Source: Microbacterium sp. Root180
GTDB lineage: Bacteria > Actinomycetota > Actinomycetes > Actinomycetales > Microbacteriaceae
Direction: 5' to 3'
Assembly (NCBI RefSeq): GCF_001428485.1
Contig: NZ_LMHS01000002.1
Location: forward strand, 134,415-198,414
DNA length: 64,000 bases
This document shows positions 45,301-54,748 of this stretch, piece by piece. The notes below the pieces were generated by a model that was not told the DNA's origin, did not search any database, and worked only from the letters and a program-made list of their open reading frames with translations. The translations under genes and the position numbers were made by a program. Every line of letters begins with the position of its first letter. The first letter of the stretch is position 1.

Positions 45301-46338
45301 ATGCCACCGACCGCCCGACGCGCCCCCGCGAAGGCCGCGCGCAGCGCCATCCTGCAGCTGTCGTGGCGTTCGCCCCAGCCGGCGCCGATCGTGCTGGTCT
45401 CCGGTCCGGAAGACGTGTGCGCCGAACGCGCGATCGCCGGCGTGCGCGACTACCTCCGCGCCGAGGATCCCAGCCTCGAGGTATCCGATCTGCGCGCCGA
45501 CGACTACGCCGCGGGCTCGCTGCTCGCCGTCACGTCGCCGTCGCTGTTCGGCGAGCCCCGCCTGGTGCGGGTCACCGGCGTCGAGAAGTGCTCGGACGCA
45601 TTCCTGTCGGAGGCGATCTCGTACCTCGCCATGCCCCAGGAGGGCGCGACCGTCGTGCTCCGGCACACCGGCGCCAGCGTGCGAGGCAAGAAGCTCCTCG
45701 ACGCGGTCCGCGCCGGCGAGGGCGGGGGAGTCGAGGTCGCGTGCCCCGCCATCAAGCGGGATTCCGATCGCTACGACTTCGCCGCGGGCGAGTTCCAGGC
45801 TGCGAGGAAGCGCATCGCGGCACCGGCGCTGCGCACCCTCGTCTCGGCTTTCGCCGACGACGTCACCGAACTCGCCGCGGCCTGCCAGCAGCTCATCGCC
45901 GACGTCCCGGGCGACATCACCGAGCAGGTCGTCGAGCGCTACTACGGCGGCCGGGTCGAGACATCCGCCTTCACGGTCGCCGACACGGCGATCGCCGGTC
46001 GCTACGGCGACGCGCTGATCGCCCTCCGGCATGCCCTCGCCTCGAGTGCCGATCCGGTGCCGATGGTGGCCGCGATCGCGCTCAAGCTGCGCACCATGGC
46101 CCGCGTGGCGGGCAGCCGGGAGCCGTCGGCCGCACTCGCAGCGCGGGTGGGACTCAAGGACTGGCAGGTCGACCGCGCCCGCAGGGATCTGACCGGGTGG
46201 AACGAAGCCTCCCTCGGCATGGCGATCCAGGCGGCGGCCCGGGCCGACGCCGAGGTCAAGGGCGGATCGCGCGACTCCGTGTTCTCGCTCGAGCGGCTCG
46301 TGACGGTCATCGCGACGCGCGCGCCATACGGCGGCTAG
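45301..46338 (+). CDS. holA: DNA polymerase III subunit delta
   Basis: 345 residues. Delta opens the beta sliding clamp in the clamp loader. Recognised from APIVLVSGPEDVCAERAIAGV, DLRADDYAAGSLLAVTSPSLF, RLVRVTGVEKC, VEVACPAIKRDSDRYDF and the C-terminal helical domain with RVGLKDWQVDRARRDL. The P-loop is degenerate, as normal for delta. The order comEC-holA-rpsT is conserved widely. The start is fixed by the leaderless promoter, and rpsT converges downstream across a shared hairpin. Confidence 0.94.
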   Translation: MPPTARRAPAKAARSAILQLSWRSPQPAPIVLVSGPEDVCAERAIAGVRDYLRAEDPSLEVSDLRADDYAAGSLLAVTSPSLFGEPRLVRVTGVEKCSDAFLSEAISYLAMPQEGATVVLRHTGASVRGKKLLDAVRAGEGGGVEVACPAIKRDSDRYDFAAGEFQAARKRIAAPALRTLVSAFADDVTELAAACQQLIADVPGDITEQVVERYYGGRVETSAFTVADTAIAGRYGDALIALRHALASSADPVPMVAAIALKLRTMARVAGSREPSAALAARVGLKDWQVDRARRDLTGWNEASLGMAIQAAARADAEVKGGSRDSVFSLERLVTVIATRAPYGG

Positions 46339-46351
46339 GAGCAGGAACGAC

Positions 46352-46381
46352 GAAGGCCCGCCCCCGGAGGGACGGGCCTTC
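46352..46381. terminator. Bidirectional terminator between holA and rpsT
   Basis: Nine-base arms GAAGGCCCG (46352-46360) and CGGGCCTTC (46373-46381) around a 12-base GC-rich loop, lying between two convergent genes. Confidence 0.75.
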
Positions 46382-46400
46382 GATCAGCTGTCGAGCCGGC

Positions 46401-46661
46401 TCAGAGAGCGGCGACCTGCTTGGCGATCGCCGACTTGCGGTTGGCGGCCTGGTTCTGGTGGATGACGCCCTTGCTGACGGCCTTGTCGAGCTTCTTGCTC
46501 GCCTTGAGCAGCGCCTTCTCGGCGGCTGCCTTGTCGCCCGCGGCGACGGCCTCGCGGGTGCGACGCACCTCGGTCCGCAGCTCGCTCTTGACGGCCTTGT
46601 TGCGCTCGTGCGCCTTCTCGTTGGTCTTGTTGCGCTTGATCTGCGACTTGATGTTCGCCAC
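46401..46661 (-). CDS. rpsT: 30S ribosomal protein S20
   Basis: 86 residues, the standard length. [23 protein letters not shown]/Lys-rich helices and the closing [17 protein letters not shown] are typical; it binds 16S rRNA. The GTG at 46661 is the true start: the long upstream frame to 47444 is an artefact of GC content. A -10 TAGACT at 46774-46769 would give a leader of about 100 nt, and S20 is autoregulated at translation in E. coli. Confidence 0.95.
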   Translation of the reverse strand: MANIKSQIKRNKTNEKAHERNKAVKSELRTEVRRTREAVAAGDKAAAEKALLKASKKLDKAVSKGVIHQNQAANRKSAIAKQVAAL

Positions 46662-46768
46662 GTGGAAGAACTTTCGTGTGAGATGGATGGGGATTTGCCG
46701 CGTTACGGGTAGAGGGGCCGCTCGCGGCGTCGTGCGAAGGTGGGACCGCGCACGCAAACCAATCACCG

Positions 46769-46774
46769 AGTCTA
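46769..46774 (-). promoter_or_regulatory. Possible -10 hexamer for rpsT
   Basis: TAGACT on the minus strand about 110 bp before the rpsT start, just downstream of the alpha/beta-hydrolase stop codon. Confidence 0.4.
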
Positions 46775-47494
46775 TCAGGTCTGCTCGAGCGTCGTGATCG
46801 CGAGGTGGAGCATCGCGTTGAAGACGTCGGGCCGCATCACGGTCACATGATGGGTGGTGCGGGGGACCACGATGAGCTCGGCCTGTGTGGCAATGCCGGT
46901 GAAGAGTCTCTCGTTCACGCGCAGCTGGTCGTACTGCCCGTTGACGAACCACAGCGGCACGTCGATGCGGCCGAGCGCGGCGAGCAGATCGAGCACCGAA
47001 AGGCTTCGCAGCGCGACATCCTGGGCGTCCAGCGCATAACCCCCGGCCCCGAAGTCCTCGCGCGTCTCGACGGGGAGGATGCGATCGAGCATCCGGTCGG
47101 TGAGCCACATTCCGCGGTCGGGGAGCGAGTCGAAGCCCCGTGCGAGCATGCGGTAGGCGGCGAGCCCGACGCCGCGCGGGATCGAGGTGCAGGATGCCGC
47201 GATCAGCCCGGCGACCGGGGGCCGAACCTCCGCGCCGACATACTCGAGGCACAGCAGGCCGCCCATCGAATGGCCCACCAGGAGGACGGGGCCGCGGGAG
47301 GCGGCATCCGTCACCGCCTCGTCGATCGTCGCGAAGGCGCCATCGAGTGTGAACTCCTCCGCCATCCGGGCGCCGTGCCCAGGGAGGTCGATCGCGGTCA
47401 CCGGATTCCCGCGTCGTTCGAGGTACGCGATCTGCGCACGCCACATGGTCGCGGACGTGCGGATGCCGTGCACGAGCACGACCTGGACCACCAT
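46775..47494 (-). CDS. Alpha/beta hydrolase
   Basis: 239 residues. [20 protein letters not shown] gives the oxyanion strand; the nucleophile elbow is VGHSMGGLL; the acid is likely the Asp in [10 protein letters not shown]; the catalytic His lies in [12 protein letters not shown] serine hydrolase or esterase of unknown substrate, cytoplasmic. The ATG at 47494 is seven bases after a TAGCCT -10. It lies back to back with lepA and directly upstream of rpsT, but rpsT seems to have its own promoter. Confidence 0.85.
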   Translation of the reverse strand: MVVQVVLVHGIRTSATMWRAQIAYLERRGNPVTAIDLPGHGARMAEEFTLDGAFATIDEAVTDAASRGPVLLVGHSMGGLLCLEYVGAEVRPPVAGLIAASCTSIPRGVGLAAYRMLARGFDSLPDRGMWLTDRMLDRILPVETREDFGAGGYALDAQDVALRSLSVLDLLAALGRIDVPLWFVNGQYDQLRVNERLFTGIATQAELIVVPRTTHHVTVMRPDVFNAMLHLAITTLEQT

Positions 47495-47501
47495 GGGCAC
47501 C

Positions 47502-47507
47502 AGGCTA
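47502..47507 (-). promoter_or_regulatory. -10 hexamer of a leaderless promoter for the alpha/beta hydrolase
   Basis: TAGCCT on the minus strand, seven bases (GGTGCCC) before the ATG at 47494. Confidence 0.55.
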
Positions 47508-47553
47508 ACCGCCGGACACAGGACTCGCGCAGGGGCGAGGCTCCCCTCACCCG

Positions 47554-47559
47554 TAGAAT
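47554..47559 (+). promoter_or_regulatory. -10 hexamer for lepA
   Basis: TAGAAT, nine bases before the ATG at 47569, so the 5' UTR would be only two or three bases. A near-leaderless mRNA. Confidence 0.6.
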
Positions 47560-47568
47560 CGACGGGAT

Positions 47569-49422
47569 ATGTCACCGCGCGCCCTGAAGCCTCTCGAGCC
47601 GTCCGCGACCCCGCCCGAGCTGATCCGCAACTTCTGCATCATCGCCCACATCGACCACGGCAAGTCGACGCTGGCCGATCGGATGCTGCAGATCACCGGC
47701 GTGGTCTCCGACCGCGACATGCGTGCGCAGTACCTCGACCGCATGGACATCGAGCGCGAGCGCGGCATCACGATCAAGTCGCAGGCCGTGCGCATGCCCT
47801 GGTCGACCGCCGACGGCACGTTCGCCCTCAACATGATCGACACGCCCGGCCACGTCGACTTCACCTACGAGGTCAGCCGGTCGCTCGCCGCGTGCGAGGG
47901 GGCGATCCTGCTCGTCGACGCCGCGCAGGGCATCGAGGCGCAGACGCTCGCGAACCTGTACCTCGCGCTCGAGAACGACCTGCAGATCATTCCGGTCCTC
48001 AACAAGATCGACCTGCCTGCGGCCGATCCCGAGAAGTACGCGAAGGAGCTCGCGAGCCTGATCGGCGGACGACCCGAGGACGTGCTGCGGGTGAGCGGCA
48101 AGACGGGCATGGGCGTCGAGGACCTGCTCGATCATGTCGTCGCGCAGATCCCCGCGCCGAAGGGCGACCCCGACGCACCCTCCCGCGCGATGATCTTCGA
48201 CTCGGTCTACGACTCGTACCGCGGCGTCATCACCTACGTGCGCATGGTGGACGGCTCGCTCAACCCGCGTGAGCGGATCCAGATGATGTCGACCCGCGCC
48301 GTGCACGAGCTCCTCGAGATCGGCGTGTCGTCGCCCGAGCCCACCCCGACCAAAGGTTTGGGCGTCGGCGAGGTCGGGTACCTGATCACCGGTGTGAAGG
48401 ATGTCCGCCAGTCCAAGGTCGGCGACACCGTCACCAACGCGGCGAAGCCGTCCAAGAGCGCCCTCCCGGGCTACACCGACCCGAAGCCGATGGTCTTCTC
48501 GGGCCTGTACCCGATCGACGGCAGCGACTACCCGGTGCTGCGCGAGGCTCTCGACAAGCTCAAGCTGTCGGACGCGTCGCTGAACTACGAGCCCGAGACC
48601 TCGGTCGCCCTGGGCTTCGGGTTCCGCTGCGGCTTCCTGGGCCTGCTGCACCTCGAGATCGTCACAGAGCGCCTCGAGCGCGAGTTCGGGCTCGACCTCA
48701 TCTCGACGGCGCCGTCGGTGACGTACGAGGTGGTGACCGACGACAAGAAGAGCTACACGGTCACCAACCCCAGCGAGTTCCCCTCGGGCACCAAGATCGC
48801 CAGCGTCACCGAGCCGATGGTCAAGGCCGCGATCCTCGCGCCGAAGGACTACGTCGGCACGATCATGGAGCTCTGCCAGTCGCGTCGCGGAACCCTCCTC
48901 GGCATGGAGTACCTCGGCGAGGACCGCGTCGAGATCCGCTACAGCATGCCCCTCGGCGAGATCGTGTTCGACTTCTTCGATCACCTCAAGTCCAAGACCG
49001 CGGGGTACGCGTCGCTGGACTACGAGCCCAGCGGCGATCAGGAGGCCGACCTGGTGAAGGTCGACATCCTGCTGCAGGGCGAGCCGGTCGACGCGTTCAG
49101 CGCGATCGTGCACCGCGACAAGGCGTACGCGTACGGCGTGCTCATGACGGAGCGGCTGAAGAAGCTCATCCCGAGGCAGCAGTTCGAGGTGCCGATCCAG
49201 GCGGCCATCGGTGCGCGCATCATCGCGCGCGAGTCGATCCGGGCGATGCGCAAGGACGTCCTGGCCAAGTGCTACGGCGGCGACATCAGCCGCAAGCGGA
49301 AGCTCCTCGAGAAGCAGAAGGAGGGAAAGAAGCGCATGAAGATGGTCGGTCGCGTGGAGGTCCCTCAGGAGGCGTTCATCGCCGCGCTCTCGGGAGATAC
49401 CGAGAAGAAGGACGCCAAGTAG
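47569..49422 (+). CDS. lepA: Elongation factor 4 (LepA)
   Basis: 617 residues. Ribosome-dependent GTPase that acts in 30S assembly and back-translocation under stress. [20 protein letters not shown] is the P-loop, followed by [14 protein letters not shown] (switch I), DTPGHVDF and [10 protein letters not shown]. The C-terminal domain unique to LepA is present ([24 protein letters not shown] region and [17 protein letters not shown]). The stop codon TAG is part of the -10 of the following DUF1990 gene. Confidence 0.97.
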   Translation: MSPRALKPLEPSATPPELIRNFCIIAHIDHGKSTLADRMLQITGVVSDRDMRAQYLDRMDIERERGITIKSQAVRMPWSTADGTFALNMIDTPGHVDFTYEVSRSLAACEGAILLVDAAQGIEAQTLANLYLALENDLQIIPVLNKIDLPAADPEKYAKELASLIGGRPEDVLRVSGKTGMGVEDLLDHVVAQIPAPKGDPDAPSRAMIFDSVYDSYRGVITYVRMVDGSLNPRERIQMMSTRAVHELLEIGVSSPEPTPTKGLGVGEVGYLITGVKDVRQSKVGDTVTNAAKPSKSALPGYTDPKPMVFSGLYPIDGSDYPVLREALDKLKLSDASLNYEPETSVALGFGFRCGFLGLLHLEIVTERLEREFGLDLISTAPSVTYEVVTDDKKSYTVTNPSEFPSGTKIASVTEPMVKAAILAPKDYVGTIMELCQSRRGTLLGMEYLGEDRVEIRYSMPLGEIVFDFFDHLKSKTAGYASLDYEPSGDQEADLVKVDILLQGEPVDAFSAIVHRDKAYAYGVLMTERLKKLIPRQQFEVPIQAAIGARIIARESIRAMRKDVLAKCYGGDISRKRKLLEKQKEGKKRMKMVGRVEVPQEAFIAALSGDTEKKDAK

Positions 49423-49425
49423 GCT
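49420..49425 (+). promoter_or_regulatory. -10 hexamer of a leaderless promoter for DUF1990-hemW; contains the lepA stop codon
   Basis: TAGGCT, seven bases (GGCCGTC) before the ATG at 49433; the first three bases are the lepA stop. Confidence 0.58.
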
Positions 49426-49432
49426 GGCCGTC

Positions 49433-50083
49433 ATGCGTCGAGGGAACTTCCGGGACGACACCGTCGACTACGCCGCGGTCGGGGCGACGCAGGCGGCCGA
49501 CCTCATGCACTACCCGCCGGAGCGCAGCATCCCGGCCGAGCAGTCCTGGCGCATCGGCAGCGGCGAGGCGCGCTTCCGGGGCGCGGCCGATGCGCTGCTG
49601 TCGTGGACCGCGCAGCGCGGGGCCGGCCTCGATCTCAAGGATGTGCGACCGGCATCCGGTCCGATGTATTCGGGCGTGAGCTTCGATTCCGAGGGCCACC
49701 CCATCGCCCCGAGCAGGTCCGAATCCGATCTGCGCTACGACGCCGATGGCACGCCGTATGTCGGAGCCGGCACGACCGTGCACGTCGACGGTCGCGTCCG
49801 GGGGCTGCGAGCGGATGCCGAGCTCCGCGTGATCTTCGCGATCGAGGAGCCGCGCCGCATCGGGTTCGCGCTGGGAACGGTGGGCGATTCGGTCGTGTCG
49901 GGCGAGGAGTCCTTCATGCTCGATTGGTACGAGAACGACGAGGTCTGGTTCACGGTGCGGGCCTTCGATACGCCGAAGGCGCTGCTGTACCGGGTGTTCC
50001 CCGGCCTCGTGCGCCGACGGCGCCGGGAGCTCTTCACCAGGTACCTGCGCGCCATCTCACCGCTGTACACGACGCCCGCGTGA
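49433..50083 (+). CDS. DUF1990 family protein
   Basis: 216 residues. The block DYAAVGATQAADLMHYPPER, then SWRIGSGEARFRGAADALLS and FAIEEPRRIGFALGTVGDSVVSGEE-type core with FMLDWYENDEVWFTVRAF, marks DUF1990 (PF09348), a lipocalin/START-like fold of unknown role that is common in actinobacteria. No signal peptide. It starts seven bases after a TAGGCT -10 and is followed after seven bases by hemW, so the two are probably cotranscribed. Confidence 0.87.
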   Translation: MRRGNFRDDTVDYAAVGATQAADLMHYPPERSIPAEQSWRIGSGEARFRGAADALLSWTAQRGAGLDLKDVRPASGPMYSGVSFDSEGHPIAPSRSESDLRYDADGTPYVGAGTTVHVDGRVRGLRADAELRVIFAIEEPRRIGFALGTVGDSVVSGEESFMLDWYENDEVWFTVRAFDTPKALLYRVFPGLVRRRRRELFTRYLRAISPLYTTPA

Positions 50084-50090
50084 GCCGCTG

Positions 50091-51308
50091 ATGGGCGCCG
50101 CGCTTCCGCTGGGCGAGCCGGTCCCCGCCGACGGCTCGTTCCCCGCAGGCACCCGGGCGGATCCGGCGACGGCGTTCGGGGTCTACCTCCACGTGCCGTT
50201 CTGCCGCGTGCGCTGCGGCTACTGCGACTTCAACACGTACACGTCGGATGAGCTGCGCGGAGCGCGCCAGGACCAGTACGCCGACACCCTGCTGCGCGAG
50301 GTCGCCCTCGCCCGAGGGCTCCTCGACGGGATCGGGCCGGCGCGTCCGGCTGACACGGTGTTCTTCGGCGGCGGCACGCCCACGCTGCTCCCGCCCGGCG
50401 ACCTCGGCCGCATGCTGGACGGCGTGCGTGAGGCGTTCGGCATCGCCGACGGCGCGGAGGTCACGGTGGAGGCCAACCCCGACACTGTCACCGACGCGGT
50501 GGCGGCCGAGCTCGCGGCATCCGGCGTCACGCGACTGTCGATCGGCATGCAGTCGGCCGTCCCGCATGTGCTCGCGGCGCTCGACCGCACGCACGACCCG
50601 GCGAACGTGCGCACCGCCGTCGCCGCGGCGCGCAGGGCGGGACTCGCCGTGAGCGTGGACCTCATCTACGGCGCGCCGGGGGAGTCGCTCGAGGACTGGC
50701 GCACGTCCGTGAGCACCGCCGTCGACCTCGCCCCCGACCACGTGTCCGCGTATGCGCTCATCATCGAGGACGGGACGAAGCTGGCCCGTCAGATCCGGCG
50801 CGGCGAGGTGCCCGCCCCCGACGACGATCTGCAGGCCGACATGTACGAGCTCGTCGACGACGCGCTCGAGGCAGCTGGTTTCGAGTGGTACGAGGTGTCG
50901 AACTGGGCCCGCAGCGACACGCAGCGATCGCGCCACAACCTCGCCTACTGGCAGGGGACGGACTGGTGGGGCTTCGGCCCCGGTGCCCACAGCCACATCG
51001 GCGGTGTGCGCTTCTGGAACGTGAAGCATCCCGCCGCGTACGCCCATCGCCTCGCCGCGGGGGAGTCGCCCGCGGCTGGCCGGGAGGTGCCCGATGTCGA
51101 GGCGCGCACGCTCGAGAACGTCCTGCTGCGCACCCGCATCCGCGAGGGCCTGCCCGTGTCGGAGGTGCTCGGCGAGGGTCGCCGCGCGGTGGCGACGCTC
51201 ATCGCGGACGGCCTCATCGACGGGCCGTCGGCGATCCACGGACGCATCGTGCTGACCCGGCGAGGCAGACTCCTGGCCGACGCCGTCGTGCGGGCTCTGA
51301 CCGACTAG
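50091..51308 (+). CDS. hemW: Radical SAM heme chaperone HemW
   Basis: 405 residues. The radical-SAM cluster C38-x3-C42-x2-C45 lies in VPFCRVRCGYCDF, followed by VFFGGGTPTLLPPGDLGRML, SIGMQSAVPHVLAALDRTHD and the HemN C-terminal domain with WWGFGPGAHSH. These proteins were long annotated as coproporphyrinogen III oxidase, but HemW acts as a heme-binding chaperone; the four-residue-spaced third Cys motif (CxxxCxxCD) fits HemW. The order lepA-hemW-hrcA-dnaJ is conserved. No Shine-Dalgarno is obvious before the ATG. Confidence 0.93.
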   Translation: MGAALPLGEPVPADGSFPAGTRADPATAFGVYLHVPFCRVRCGYCDFNTYTSDELRGARQDQYADTLLREVALARGLLDGIGPARPADTVFFGGGTPTLLPPGDLGRMLDGVREAFGIADGAEVTVEANPDTVTDAVAAELAASGVTRLSIGMQSAVPHVLAALDRTHDPANVRTAVAAARRAGLAVSVDLIYGAPGESLEDWRTSVSTAVDLAPDHVSAYALIIEDGTKLARQIRRGEVPAPDDDLQADMYELVDDALEAAGFEWYEVSNWARSDTQRSRHNLAYWQGTDWWGFGPGAHSHIGGVRFWNVKHPAAYAHRLAAGESPAAGREVPDVEARTLENVLLRTRIREGLPVSEVLGEGRRAVATLIADGLIDGPSAIHGRIVLTRRGRLLADAVVRALTD

Positions 51309-51351
51309 ACCGGCGGGCGATGCGCTCACGGCTTCGCGGCGGCGAATCCGG

Positions 51352-51357
51352 TAGAAT
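51352..51357 (+). promoter_or_regulatory. -10 hexamer of the hrcA-dnaJ promoter
   Basis: TAGAAT whose last base is the first base of the CIRCE element; transcription would start inside the operator near 51364. Confidence 0.65.
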
Positions 51358-51383
51358 TGGCACTCCATTCATGCGAGTGCCAG
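51357..51383 (+). promoter_or_regulatory. CIRCE operator for HrcA
   Basis: TTGGCACTC at 51357-51365, nine-base spacer, GAGTGCCAG at 51375-51383. This matches the CIRCE consensus TTAGCACTC-N9-GAGTGCTAA at 15 of 18 arm positions and overlaps the probable transcription start, the normal position for HrcA autorepression. Confidence 0.93.
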
Positions 51384-51402
51384 AGCGGCGTGAGGAGGCG
51401 GG

Positions 51403-52443
51403 ATGGTCAGCGAGCGCGGACTCCAGGTGCTGCGCGCGATCGTCGAGGACTACGTCGACACGCGCGAGCCGGTCGGCAGCAAGGCGATCGTCGAGCGGCA
51501 TGCCTTCGGCGTGTCGGCGGCGACCATCCGCAACGACATGGCCCTCCTCGAGGACGAGGAGCTCATCGCCGCCCCGCACACCTCGTCGGGCCGGGTGCCC
51601 ACCGACAAGGGCTATCGCGTGTTCGTCGACCACCTCGCCGAGGTGCGGCCCCTGAGCCCGGCGCAGCGCACCGCCATCACCTCGTTCCTCGACGGACCCG
51701 GCGATCTCGACGACGTCCTCGCACGCACCGTGCGTGCGCTCACGCAGCTGACGGGCCAGGTCGCGATCGTGCAGTACCCCTCCTTCTCGCGCGCGAACGT
51801 CACCCACGTCGAGCTCGTTCAGCTCGGCGGTGGACGGATGCTGGTGATCGTCGTGACCGACACCGGCCGCGTGTCGCAGCGCCTCGCGCACGTGCGCGAC
51901 GAGTTCGACGACGCCGACCTCGCCCGCATCCGCGCCGAGCTCGGCACGCTGCTCGTCGGCCGGTCGGTGCGCGAGGGCCTGCAGCGCATCTCCGATCACC
52001 TCGACCAGGCGTCCGCGAGCACGGCGGCGCACGAGGCCGCCACGGCAGCGATCGTCCGAGTCGTCGCCGAGGAGCTCGACGAGTTCCGGCAGGACCGCCT
52101 GGTCATGGCGGGGAGCGCGACGCTCGCCCGCCGCGAGGCGGACTTCCGCGGCAGCATCTACCCGCTGCTCGAGGCGATCGAGGAGCAGGTCACGATCCTC
52201 AATCTGATGGGCGAGATGGTCGCCGACGAGAAGGGTCTCGCAGCGAGCATCGGGCGCGAGAACGAGCCGTTCGGTCTCGCGGAGGCGTCCGTCGTCGTCA
52301 GCGACTACGACGCGACCGGTTCGCGCGCCCGCGTCGGCGTCCTGGGGCCGACGCGCATGGACTACCCCACCAATCTCGCGGCGGTCCGGGCCGTCGCACG
52401 CTATCTGACGCGAATGCTCGAGGAAGACGAGAGCAGCCGCTGA
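51403..52443 (+). CDS. hrcA: Heat-inducible transcription repressor HrcA
   Basis: 346 residues. N-terminal winged helix (LQVLRAIVEDYVDTREPVGS, then VSAATIRNDMALLEDEELI) followed by SSGRVPTDKGYRVFVD, a GAF-like domain and a dimerisation domain. It represses heat-shock chaperone genes through CIRCE and needs GroEL for activity. The ATG at 51403 follows GAGGAGG. CIRCE upstream shows autoregulation; dnaJ follows after 54 bp and would be co-controlled. Confidence 0.96.
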   Translation: MVSERGLQVLRAIVEDYVDTREPVGSKAIVERHAFGVSAATIRNDMALLEDEELIAAPHTSSGRVPTDKGYRVFVDHLAEVRPLSPAQRTAITSFLDGPGDLDDVLARTVRALTQLTGQVAIVQYPSFSRANVTHVELVQLGGGRMLVIVVTDTGRVSQRLAHVRDEFDDADLARIRAELGTLLVGRSVREGLQRISDHLDQASASTAAHEAATAAIVRVVAEELDEFRQDRLVMAGSATLARREADFRGSIYPLLEAIEEQVTILNLMGEMVADEKGLAASIGRENEPFGLAEASVVVSDYDATGSRARVGVLGPTRMDYPTNLAAVRAVARYLTRMLEEDESSR

Positions 52444-52497
52444 CGCGGACGCGCACCCCCACGATCCCCGCGGCAGGCCGCGGGCAGGAAGGCGAAT

Positions 52498-53613
52498 GTG
52501 GCTGACCACTACGAGGTCCTCGGCGTCTCGCGAGACGCCTCTCTCGACGAGATCAAGAAGGCCTACCGGCGTCTCGCGCGCGAGCTCCACCCCGACGTGA
52601 ACCCGGGCGAGGAGGCATCCGAGCGGTTCAAGCTCGTGACACACGCGTACGACGTCCTCAGCGACGCCGACCAGCGTGCGCGCTACGACATGGGCGGCAG
52701 CGACAGCCCGTTCGGCGGCGCGGGCGGCTTCGGGGGGTTCAACGACATCTTCGAGACGTTCTTCGGCGCGGCCGGAGGGGGCTCGCGGGGCGCACGGCCG
52801 AGGTCGCGCCGGGAGCGCGGCCAGGATGCCCTGGTCCGCGTCACGCTCGAGCTCGGCGACGTCGTCTTCGGCGTTCACCGCGACATCGAGGTCGACACCG
52901 CGGTGCAGTGCGAGACCTGCCAGGGGTCGTGCTGCCAGCCGGGCACCTCGCCGGTCGCGTGCGACATCTGCCACGGCACGGGTCACGTCCAGCGCCAGGT
53001 CCGCAGCCTCCTCGGCAACGTGCTGACCAACCAGCCCTGCAACATCTGCCAGGGGTACGGCACGACCATCCCCTACCCGTGCGCGACGTGCCAGGGTCAG
53101 GGCCGGGTGCGGGCGCGCCGGACCGTGTCGCTGGACATCCCGGCGGGAGTCGAGACGGGGCTCCGTCTGCAGCTTCCGGGCTCCGGCGAGGTCGGTCCGG
53201 CCGGCGGCCCGAACGGCGATCTCTACATCGAGGTCACGGTGGCGCCGCACGAGGTGTTCAGCCGCGACGGCGATGACCTGCTCGCGACGCTCGAGGTGTC
53301 GATGCCCGATGCGATCCTGGGCACCACCACCACGATCGAGTCGCTGGACGGAGAGGTCGAGCTCGAACTGCGGCCCGGTGTCCAGGGAGGCGACATCCTC
53401 ACGATCAAGGGTCGCGGCATCACGCCGTTGCGCGGCTCCCAGCGCGGCGACCTGCGCGTGGGTGTGCACGTGGTGACCCCCACGCGTCTGGACGCCAAGG
53501 AGCGGGCGCTCATCGAGGACTTCGCCAAGCGCACCAAGGCGCCGAGCCCGCGCCTGGCCGAGTTCCACCAGGGACTGTTCGCCAAGCTGCGCGACCGGTT
53601 CCGGAACGGCTGA
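52498..53613 (+). CDS. dnaJ: Molecular chaperone DnaJ
   Basis: 371 residues: J domain with HPDVN ([20 protein letters not shown]), a Gly/Phe-rich linker, the four-repeat zinc domain (CETC, CDIC, CNIC, CATC), and the C-terminal substrate domain with a DnaJ-type dimer end. One unusual point is the first zinc repeat, [12 protein letters not shown], carrying SCC where AKGAEPGT-like spacing is common. The GTG at 52498 follows GGAAGGCGAAT. In actinobacteria this is the DnaJ2 copy that accompanies hrcA; the other sits with dnaK-grpE. Confidence 0.95.
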   Translation: MADHYEVLGVSRDASLDEIKKAYRRLARELHPDVNPGEEASERFKLVTHAYDVLSDADQRARYDMGGSDSPFGGAGGFGGFNDIFETFFGAAGGGSRGARPRSRRERGQDALVRVTLELGDVVFGVHRDIEVDTAVQCETCQGSCCQPGTSPVACDICHGTGHVQRQVRSLLGNVLTNQPCNICQGYGTTIPYPCATCQGQGRVRARRTVSLDIPAGVETGLRLQLPGSGEVGPAGGPNGDLYIEVTVAPHEVFSRDGDDLLATLEVSMPDAILGTTTTIESLDGEVELELRPGVQGGDILTIKGRGITPLRGSQRGDLRVGVHVVTPTRLDAKERALIEDFAKRTKAPSPRLAEFHQGLFAKLRDRFRNG

Positions 53614-53616
53614 CCC

Positions 53617-54351
53617 GTGGCGCTGCACTTCGTGCTCGACGAGCCGACGGCCGCCGGTCCCGGCGACACGGTGCTGCTCACGGGATCCGAGGCGCATCAT
53701 GCCGCGAGCGTCCGCCGTGTGCGCGTGGGCGAGGAGGTCACCGTCGGCGACGGTCGCGGCGCGTGGTTGACGGGCCGCTGCGAGTCCGTGGCGCCGCGTG
53801 AGGTCGTCGTGCGGGTCGAAGCGCGGACGGATGCTGCGCCCCCGCGCCCGCGCGTGGTGCTCGTGCAGGCTCTGGCGAAGGGCGACCGCGACGAGCTGGC
53901 GATCCAGGCGGCGACCGAGCTGGGGATCGACGAGATCGTGCCGTGGCAGGCGGCGCGCAGCGTGTCCCGGTGGGATGCGGCGAAGGCGGAGAAGGGCCGC
54001 GCGCGCTGGTCGACCATCGTGCGCGAGGCCGCGAAGCAGGCCCATCGAGCGTGGATCCCCGAGGTCGCGCCGCTCGTCAGCACCGCACAGCTCGCGACGC
54101 GGGCCGCGGCATCCCTCACCCTCGTGCTCGAGCCGACCGGCGACGCGCGCCTCACGCGCCTCGAGCTCGGGGACGAGGAGCGCGACGTGCTGCTCGTGGT
54201 CGGACCCGAGGGCGGCATCGCACCGGAGGAGCTCGACAGCCTCGCGGCGGCGGGCGCGATGATCGTGCGGCTGGGCGAGAGCGTGCTGCGCACATCGACG
54301 GCCGGGCCCGCTGCGCTGGCCGTGGTGAGTGCCGCGCTCGGGCGCTGGTGA
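53617..54351 (+). CDS. rsmE: 16S rRNA (uracil-1498-N3) methyltransferase RsmE
   Basis: 244 residues. Methylates U1498 of 16S rRNA with SAM. SPOUT-knot methyltransferase: N-terminal PUA-like part (EAHHAASVRRVRVGEEVTVG), then ALAKGDRDELAIQAATELGI, AAKQAHRAWIPEV, VVGPEGGIAPEELDSL and RLGESVLRTSTAGPAAL, the last forming the SAM knot. The GTG at 53617 lies three bases after the dnaJ stop, so it belongs to the hrcA-dnaJ transcript. Confidence 0.95.
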   Translation: MALHFVLDEPTAAGPGDTVLLTGSEAHHAASVRRVRVGEEVTVGDGRGAWLTGRCESVAPREVVVRVEARTDAAPPRPRVVLVQALAKGDRDELAIQAATELGIDEIVPWQAARSVSRWDAAKAEKGRARWSTIVREAAKQAHRAWIPEVAPLVSTAQLATRAAASLTLVLEPTGDARLTRLELGDEERDVLLVVGPEGGIAPEELDSLAAAGAMIVRLGESVLRTSTAGPAALAVVSAALGRW

Positions 54352-54388
54352 CGGCCGGGCTGCCCATCCCACGGCCGACCCCCGTCGG

Positions 54389-54394
54389 TAGACT
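54389..54394 (+). promoter_or_regulatory. -10 hexamer of a leaderless promoter for HIT-phoH-ybeY-era
   Basis: TAGACT, six bases (TGCGGC) before the ATG at 54401. It heads the five-gene overlapping run to era. Confidence 0.62.
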
Positions 54395-54400
54395 TGCGGC

Positions 54401-54748
54401 ATGAGTGATCCATCGATCTTCACGCGCATCCGCAACGGGGAGATCCCGTCCGAGATCATCGCGGAGACCGAGAACGCGTTCGCCATCCGCGACATCGCGC
54501 CGAAGGCTCCGGTGCACCTCCTGGTGATCCCGAAGAGCGAGGAGTACCGCAACGTCGTCGAGCTCGCCGCAGGCGATCCCGAACTCCTCGCCGAGGTCGT
54601 CGGCCTCGCCAACAGCCTCGCGGCGGAGCACGCCGACGGCGACTTCCGCCTCGTATTCAACACCGGCCCGAACGCGGGCCAGACCGTCTTCCACGTGCAC
54701 GCCCATGTGCTCGCCGGGGGACTGGGAGAAGAGAGTCTCGGTGCCTGA
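54401..54748 (+). CDS. HIT (histidine triad) family nucleotide-binding protein
   Basis: 115 residues. HINT-type hydrolase: IFTRIRNGEIPSEIIAETEN, APVHLLVIPKSEEYRN and the triad HVHAHVLAGG near the end. Acts on adenosine phosphoramidates; the physiological substrate is uncertain. The ATG at 54401 is set by the TAGACT promoter. Its last eight bases overlap phoH, so the two are translationally linked. Confidence 0.93.
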   Translation: MSDPSIFTRIRNGEIPSEIIAETENAFAIRDIAPKAPVHLLVIPKSEEYRNVVELAAGDPELLAEVVGLANSLAAEHADGDFRLVFNTGPNAGQTVFHVHAHVLAGGLGEESLGA

